From assembly GCA_037481615.1 (NCBI GenBank), contig JBBFLI010000032.1: a DNA stretch of 45,773 nucleotides; one strand, written 5' to 3'. The notes below the pieces were generated by a model, which saw nothing but the letters and a program-made list of their open reading frames with translations, made no database searches and had not been told where the DNA came from. The DNA is from SpSt-501 sp037481615. Its GTDB lineage: Bacteria > Desulfobacterota > Desulfobacteria > Desulfobacterales > SpSt-501. Within the stretch, counting starts at the first letter, position 1. Every line of letters starts with the position of its first letter. Positions 41,049 through 45,773 of the stretch are shown piece after piece. Both the position numbers and the translations under genes were made by a program.

Positions 41049-42935
41049 TCAGAAGTCCTTGAACTCCTCGTTATCGAGCGGGATCAGCTGCTCGGCCTTC
41101 AGGCCCGAGCTTTTTGCGGCAGCCGTTTTCACCCTTGCGGCGGCGGGTTCCGGCTTGACCGCCGCTTTGCTCGCGCGGGGCGCGGCTGCCCGCGCGGCGT
41201 CCGCCGCCGTCGCCCCGGCTTTTTCCGCCCCCTCTCTCCCGCCGATCAACGAGAGCAATCGGCCCACCATCTCCTGCATCTGACCGGCTTGGGAGGAGAG
41301 CTCGACGGCGGCCGCGGAGGTCTCTTCGGCGTGGGCGGCGTTCTGCTGCGTCACCTTGTCCATGTCGCTCACGGCCTTGTTGATCTGGTCGATCCCCTGG
41401 GACTGCTCCCGCGAGGCGGCGGCGATTTCCGCAAGGAGATCGGCGACCTTGCCCGCGCTCTGCACGACCCGCGCGAAGGACTCGCGGGTCTCGTTCATCA
41501 GCCCGGCGCCGCCCTTCACCTTGTTCACCGTGCTCTCGATCAGGGCGGCGGTGTTCCGCGCCGAATCGGCGGCCCGCATGGCGAGGTTGCGCACCTCGTC
41601 GGCGACCACCGCGAATCCTGCGCCGGCCTCGCCGGCCCGGGCCGCCTCGACGGCCGCGTTCAGGGCGAGGAGGTTCGTCTGGAAGGCGATCTCGTCGATC
41701 GTCTTGACGATCTTCTGCGTCTCCTCGCTCGCCTTCTGGATCTCCTGCATCGAGCCGGAAAGCTTCTCCATGGACCCGTTCGCCTCGCCCACGAGCTGGG
41801 CCACCTGCTTCATCAGGCCGTCGGCCTGGGAGGCGTTCTCCGCGTTGTGCTTCGTCATGGAGGCCATCTCCTCGAGGGAAGAGGAGGTCTCCTCGATCGC
41901 GGCCGCCTGCTCGGAGGCGCCGTCGGAGAGCATCTTGCTCGTCCCCGAAACCTGGGAGGAAACGCTCGCCACCCGGCCCGTGCTCTCGGCCAGGCCGCCG
42001 CTCACGCGCTGGATGGGGCCGGCGATCGAGCGGGCGATGAAAAAAGCCGCCAGCGCCATGAGGCCGATCACCCCGGCGACGACCAGGGCGACGGTCAGGA
42101 TCATTTCCTCGCGCGCCTGGACGACGACGTCGCGCTCCTTGCCGATGAAGAACATGCCCAGGATCTTCCCCTCGAGGTCACGAATCGGCCAGTAGGTCGT
42201 GTTGTATTCGCGATCGAGGATGCGGTTGACGGCCTGGAAGGTCTTTCCCTGCCGGAGCACCGTTTCGATCACCGCAGGATTGTCCATACGCGTACCGACC
42301 GCCCGTTTGCCCTCGCGGGCGATGGTCGTGGATACGCGCGTGTCGCCGTGAAACAGCGTGCACTCCACCCCCAGCACCTCTTTCACGCGGTCGACGAAGC
42401 GCGTGTCCCCCGAGAGGTCGATTCCCGCCGTCACCGAGCCGACCACGGAATTCCCGCTGCGGATCGGCTGCCCGGCGCGCATGGAGAACTTGACGACCGT
42501 TCCTTCCTCGATCCCCGCGGACGCCTCGCCGGATAGGGCCTTCTTCACGTTCACCTGGCCGAGGACCGAGTCCCCCGCTTTGTCGGAATGGCCCCGCGCC
42601 AGCACCTTCCCGTCCGGGCCCGCCACCGTGAGCACGTTGACCGCACCCGAGGCAAGAAACGCCTTGGCGATTTTCCGCAGGCTCTCGCCGTCCCCCTGCT
42701 TCACGGCCTCGATCACATCCGGCCGGGAGGCGAACTGGAAAGCCGTTTCGCGGCAGCGTTCCCGCTGGACGTCCATCAGCTCCTGGGCGGCATGCGAGAA
42801 TTTCTGGACATCCTGCTGCGCCTGCCGCTCGAAGCCGCGCAGGAGCATAAACGAGGAGATAAACGCCGCGCTGCTTCCGATCAAGGCCGATATCATGACT
42901 GCCGAGATGACGCGTTTCGAAAGGGAGAGCTTCAT
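41049..42935 (-). CDS. Methyl-accepting chemotaxis protein with periplasmic Cache sensor
   Basis: A 628-residue chemoreceptor. TM1 spans about residues 8-33. A roughly 245-residue periplasmic sensor follows (INVLTV-like NVLTVAGPDGKVLARGHSD, FSMRAGQPIRSGNSVVGSVTAG, YNTTYWPIRDLEGKILGMFFIG), which reads as a double-Cache fold. TM2 is near 283-305, then HAMP, methylation helices and the signalling tip IDEIAFQTNLLALNAAVEAA and GFAVVADEVRNLA. The end EEFKDF is an acidic-aromatic tail common among deltaproteobacterial receptors. The ligand is unknown. GGAGG precedes the ATG. No che genes are adjacent. Confidence 0.93.
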   Translation of the reverse strand: MKLSLSKRVISAVMISALIGSSAAFISSFMLLRGFERQAQQDVQKFSHAAQELMDVQRERCRETAFQFASRPDVIEAVKQGDGESLRKIAKAFLASGAVNVLTVAGPDGKVLARGHSDKAGDSVLGQVNVKKALSGEASAGIEEGTVVKFSMRAGQPIRSGNSVVGSVTAGIDLSGDTRFVDRVKEVLGVECTLFHGDTRVSTTIAREGKRAVGTRMDNPAVIETVLRQGKTFQAVNRILDREYNTTYWPIRDLEGKILGMFFIGKERDVVVQAREEMILTVALVVAGVIGLMALAAFFIARSIAGPIQRVSGGLAESTGRVASVSSQVSGTSKMLSDGASEQAAAIEETSSSLEEMASMTKHNAENASQADGLMKQVAQLVGEANGSMEKLSGSMQEIQKASEETQKIVKTIDEIAFQTNLLALNAAVEAARAGEAGAGFAVVADEVRNLAMRAADSARNTAALIESTVNKVKGGAGLMNETRESFARVVQSAGKVADLLAEIAAASREQSQGIDQINKAVSDMDKVTQQNAAHAEETSAAAVELSSQAGQMQEMVGRLLSLIGGREGAEKAGATAADAARAAAPRASKAAVKPEPAAARVKTAAAKSSGLKAEQLIPLDNEEFKDF

Positions 42936-43204
42936 GAGGTTCCTCCACGGACGGCCGCAGCCGATTTTTTCCCGCCGATGGCCCCCCCCGGCCCGGAAGC
43001 GCCGGAGCGGGGCGACTTCTCAGGGTTTTCGATCGGCATCTCGGCCTCGGAACTTGAGCGGAAAATCAACGGGATCGGCCGGCAAATCGATGCCGCAGGG
43101 GTTCCCGGCGCTCGGCGATTCCCGCGGGCGGCGGCAGAAGGCTTCAATTTTTCGACCGCCTGGAGTATGCCCTGGCGCGAGGGGTCGTTCTTCAGCGCGG
43201 ACAC
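42932..43204 (-). CDS. Possible small gene upstream of the chemoreceptor (doubtful)
   Basis: A 90-residue open frame (GTG at 43204) ends with ATGA overlap onto the chemoreceptor start, which is the arrangement of coupled genes in this genome. The first 23 residues look protein-like (ALKNDPSRQGILQAVEKLK), but the rest is Arg/Pro/Ser-rich and no ribosome site precedes the GTG. A frame shift near the middle would give a more protein-like end (LPADPVDFPLKFRGRD), so a degenerate gene is possible. The rest of the 328-bp gap 42936-43263 shows only the AAAGGAGGAGGG ribosome site of lemA. Confidence 0.25.
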   Translation of the reverse strand: MSALKNDPSRQGILQAVEKLKPSAAARGNRRAPGTPAASICRPIPLIFRSSSEAEMPIENPEKSPRSGASGPGGAIGGKKSAAAVRGGTS

Positions 43205-43263
43205 CGTTCGGCCGATAAGGGGTAGCGGCCAGGAACCTCGGGAAAACGGGGAAAGGAGGAGGG

Positions 43264-43821
43264 ATGCTCTCGCTGATCATCGTCTGCGCGGCCCTCGCCG
43301 CGATCGTTCTGTATGCGGCCGCGCTCTACAACCGCCTGGTGCGCCTGCGCAACACGGGGGATGCGGCCTGGGCCGACATCGACGTGCACCTGAAGAAGCG
43401 GCGTGATCTGGTGCCCAACCTGGTCGAGACGGTGAAGGGATACGCCGGCCACGAGCGGGGGCTCCTCGAGAAGCTGACCGCCGCGCGGGCGCTTGCGGCC
43501 CAGGCGGCCGGCCCCGCCGAGGCCGGCCGCGCGGAGGGCGAGCTCACCCGCAGCCTGAAGAGCCTCTTCGCCGTCGCCGAATCCTATCCCGAGCTCAAGG
43601 CGAACCAGAATTTTCTCGAGCTCCAGAAACAGCTCCAGGGGATCGAGGATGGGATCGAGGCCGCACGGCGCTACTACAACGCCGTTGCCCGCGACCTGAA
43701 CACCGCGATCGAGCAGTTCCCGGCGAACCTGATCGCCAAGCGTCTGGGATTCGCCCGCCGCGAGTTCTTCGAGCTCGAATCCCCGGCCGAAGAACGAAAA
43801 CCGGTCGCGGTCCGGTTCTGA
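43264..43821 (+). CDS. lemA: LemA family membrane protein
   Basis: A 185-residue protein with one N-terminal transmembrane helix (LSLIIVCAALAAIVLYAAALY) followed by an outward or cytosolic helical bundle. Signature segments are YNRLVRLRNTGDAAWADIDVHLKKRRDLVPNLVETVKGYAGHE, AVAESYPELKANQNFLELQKQL and RRYYNAVARDLNTAIEQFPANLIA. The function is unsettled. It is often paired, as here, with a DUF2207 membrane protein (14-bp gap). AAAGGAGGAGGG precedes the ATG. Confidence 0.95.
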   Translation: MLSLIIVCAALAAIVLYAAALYNRLVRLRNTGDAAWADIDVHLKKRRDLVPNLVETVKGYAGHERGLLEKLTAARALAAQAAGPAEAGRAEGELTRSLKSLFAVAESYPELKANQNFLELQKQLQGIEDGIEAARRYYNAVARDLNTAIEQFPANLIAKRLGFARREFFELESPAEERKPVAVRF

Positions 43822-43834
43822 AGGCCGGCCGACG

Positions 43835-45773
43835 ATGGGCCGCCCCCCCGAATCCGCTCTCCCGCCCGGCGCCCGCGGGATGGCCGCAAAGGGCTTGACC
43901 GGACTCCTGCTCGTCTTCTTTCTTGCGTTCCCGGCTCTTGCGCAAACCGAACGCATCCTCTTCTTCGAAAGCCGGATCACGGTCGAACCCGATGGATCCA
44001 TGATCGTGGCCGAAACGATCCGCGTGCGCTCGACCGGGGAGAAAATCCGCCGCGGCATCTTTCGCGACTTCCCGACCGATTACCGCGGCCGCGCCGGCCG
44101 CCGCTACCGGGTCGACTTCGAGGTGCTCGAGGCCGCCCGCGACGGGGCGGCGGAGGACTGGCACAGCGAGAGGATCCCCCACGGCGTACGCGTCTACCTG
44201 GGCCGCAAGGATCGCCTGCTCGCCCCCGGCGAGCACACCTACCGCTTGGTCTACCGCACCGGCCGCCAGCTCGGGTTTTTCGAGCGCCACGACGAGCTCT
44301 ACTGGAACGTCACCGGAAACGGCTGGGAGTTTCCGATCGAACAGGCCGCCGCCCGGGTGTCTCTGCCGGCGACGGTTCCGGAGATCCTGCTCCTGGAAGC
44401 CTACACGGGACCGGCCGGCGCCAAGGGGCAGGACTACCAGGCGTCGGTCACCGCCCGCGGGGAAGCCTCCTTCCGCACCAGCCGTCCCCTCGGCCCCGGC
44501 GAGGGCCTGACGATCGTGGTCGGTTGGCCGAAGGGGCACGTGCGCGAGCCTTCGCGCTCGGAGCAGACGCTTCGGCTGCTCCGGGACAACCTCGAGGCCC
44601 CCGTCTCCGCGCTCGGGCTGGCCGCGATCCTGCTTTATTACATCTTCGTCTGGCGCGCGGTGGGAAAGGACCCGCAGCGCGGGGTCATCGTGCCGCGCTA
44701 CACCCCGCCCGCCGATCTCTCCCCGGCGGCCGTGCGTTTCCTTTGGCGCATGCGCTGGGACGAGAAGACCTTCGCCGTCTCCCTCCTCGATCTCGCGGTC
44801 AAGGGGTTTCTCGGGATTGAGGAGAAGCCGGAGGGCGGCTTCGTTCTCCTCCGCAAATCCGGCGGGAAAGAGCCGCCGGGTGCGGACGAGGCGATCGTGC
44901 TCTCCCGGCTCTTCGGCAAAAAAACCTCCTCGTTGGAGATCGACCGCAAGAACCACGCCGTGATCGCCGCGGCGAGAAGCGCCCTGCAATCCTCGTTGAG
45001 GGTCGCCTTCGAGAAAACCCACTTCGTCCTGAACCGCAGCGCCTTTCTCACCGGGGCAACCCTTTCGCTGGCCGCCGTGGCGGGGGCCTTCTTCACCGCG
45101 GTCTCGCACCCCGAGGTGATCTTCCTCGGGGTGTGGATCAGCGTCTGGAGTGTCGGCGTCTTCCTTCTCCTGCAGCGGACGGCGGGCCTCTGGAGAGGAG
45201 TCTTCGCCCGGCAGCAGATCGGGCGCCGGGTCGGCCATCTCCTCGGCGCGATCCTCATGAGCCTGTTTTCGCTCCCGTTCCTGGCGGGGGAGATTTTCGC
45301 CCTGTGGATGATCGCCGCCCACTCGCTTGTGCTCGCGGCCTTTCCCGTCGCCGCCGCCGCCCTGAACCTCCTTTTTTACCACCTGCTCAAGGCCCCGACC
45401 CTGCTCGGCCGCCGCATCCTCGACCAGATCGAGGGCTTCCGCACCTTTCTCGTCGCCACCGAGGCCGACCGCCTCGAGCGCCTCGCCCCCGAAGGGCGAA
45501 CCCCCGCCCTTTTCGAAAAATACCTCCCTTACGCGATCGCGCTGGGAGTGGAACAGCGCTGGGCGGAAAAATTCGCCGACGTCCTTTCCGCCGCCGGCCG
45601 GGCGCCGGCAGAGGGGGTCTATCACCCCTCCTGGTACTCGGGCCCCTCCTGGAGCCCCTCCACGGCGGCGGAGTTCGCCGATTCCCTGGGCACCACGCTC
45701 AGCGGGGCGATCGCCTCCTCCGGCGTCGCCCCGGGTTCCGGCTCGGGCGGGGGCGGGGGCGGCTCCTCGGGAG
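43835..45773 (+). CDS. DUF2207 domain membrane protein, 3' end outside window
   Basis: Open to the window end (646 codons). A signal peptide covers residues about 20-36 (GLTGLLLVFFLAFPALAQ). The extracytoplasmic DUF2207 domain follows, with GIFRDFPTDYRG, RIPHGVRVYLG and DELYWNVTGNGWEFPIE. TM1 is near 256-273 (AAILLYYIFVWRAV), then a cytosolic segment (DLSPAAVRFLWRM...VSLLDLAVKGFLGIEE), more TM helices (about residues 410-525) and another soluble part ending in a Gly/Ser-rich run, normal for the family C-terminus, so only a few dozen bases are probably missing. ATG 43835 is chosen; ATG 43880 is also possible. Pairs with lemA. Confidence 0.92.
   Translation, partial: MGRPPESALPPGARGMAAKGLTGLLLVFFLAFPALAQTERILFFESRITVEPDGSMIVAETIRVRSTGEKIRRGIFRDFPTDYRGRAGRRYRVDFEVLEAARDGAAEDWHSERIPHGVRVYLGRKDRLLAPGEHTYRLVYRTGRQLGFFERHDELYWNVTGNGWEFPIEQAAARVSLPATVPEILLLEAYTGPAGAKGQDYQASVTARGEASFRTSRPLGPGEGLTIVVGWPKGHVREPSRSEQTLRLLRDNLEAPVSALGLAAILLYYIFVWRAVGKDPQRGVIVPRYTPPADLSPAAVRFLWRMRWDEKTFAVSLLDLAVKGFLGIEEKPEGGFVLLRKSGGKEPPGADEAIVLSRLFGKKTSSLEIDRKNHAVIAAARSALQSSLRVAFEKTHFVLNRSAFLTGATLSLAAVAGAFFTAVSHPEVIFLGVWISVWSVGVFLLLQRTAGLWRGVFARQQIGRRVGHLLGAILMSLFSLPFLAGEIFALWMIAAHSLVLAAFPVAAAALNLLFYHLLKAPTLLGRRILDQIEGFRTFLVATEADRLERLAPEGRTPALFEKYLPYAIALGVEQRWAEKFADVLSAAGRAPAEGVYHPSWYSGPSWSPSTAAEFADSLGTTLSGAIASSGVAPGSGSGGGGGGSSG

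Noticed and set aside
43080..43125. GG...GC spacing resembling a sigma-54 promoter on the minus strand upstream of the chemoreceptor
   Set aside because: The distance between the GG and GC elements is one base short of the -24/-12 requirement, and the flanks do not match.

Overview
The window is GC-rich, gene-dense bacterial chromosome. The most informative lineage marker is the elongation factor G at 37034-39121. Its G1/G2 region reads like the mitochondrial EF-G1/spdEFG type known from spirochaetes, planctomycetes and deltaproteobacteria. Together with an MglA/MglB pair, a CoA-transferase/GNAT fusion and 2-hydroxyacyl-CoA dehydratase/benzoyl-CoA reductase-family subunits, this suggests an anaerobic deltaproteobacterium (Desulfobacterota sensu lato). 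The lineage is inferred; no 16S rRNA is present.

Layout: (1) 1-199 is the AT-richer right end of an IS3-family element, next to tRNA-Arg(ACG). (2) 460-4481: pncA, tadA, purA, tRNA-Pro(CGG) with its own promoter and terminator, and an MFS exporter. (3) 4495-12308, minus strand: a likely catabolic operon (FadB-like fusion protein, thiolase, two 2-hydroxyacyl-CoA dehydratase-family subunits, amidase, universal stress protein). It is divergent from a regulator with two MerR-like domains plus a thioesterase, and a near-perfect palindrome lies between them. (4) 13776-16891: a MocR/PdxR-like regulator divergent from pdxST (vitamin B6 synthesis). (5) 16939-22403, minus strand: pgk, a HAD phosphatase, aroB, an aroQ-aroE fusion and aroA (glycolysis and chorismate pathway). 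(6) 22543-27791: a solitary DNA methyltransferase, SYLF protein, dihydrouridine synthase, coiled-coil mini-protein, PfkB kinase, second universal stress protein and a YfcE-like phosphoesterase. (7) 27776-34016, minus strand: a tightly packed seven-gene operon mglB-mglA-hypothetical-response regulator-small protein-PilB/GspE-like ATPase-rsmG. (8) 34136-36897: CoA transferase-GNAT fusion and an Smr nuclease. (9) 36904-41012: fusA behind a promoter with a palindrome in its spacer and an intrinsic terminator in its leader, then a P-loop ATPase and a flippase-like membrane protein. (10) 41049-45773: chemoreceptor, lemA and a DUF2207 membrane protein cut by the window end.

The best candidates for something poorly described are the mgl/response-regulator/PilB-like operon, the dehydratase-beta-oxidation operon with its tandem-MerR regulator and operator, and the two-layer control region of fusA. 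Smaller points are the AroQ-AroE fusion, the CoA-transferase/acetyltransferase fusion and the orphan methyltransferase. All functional statements rest on motif recognition by eye; no database search was run.
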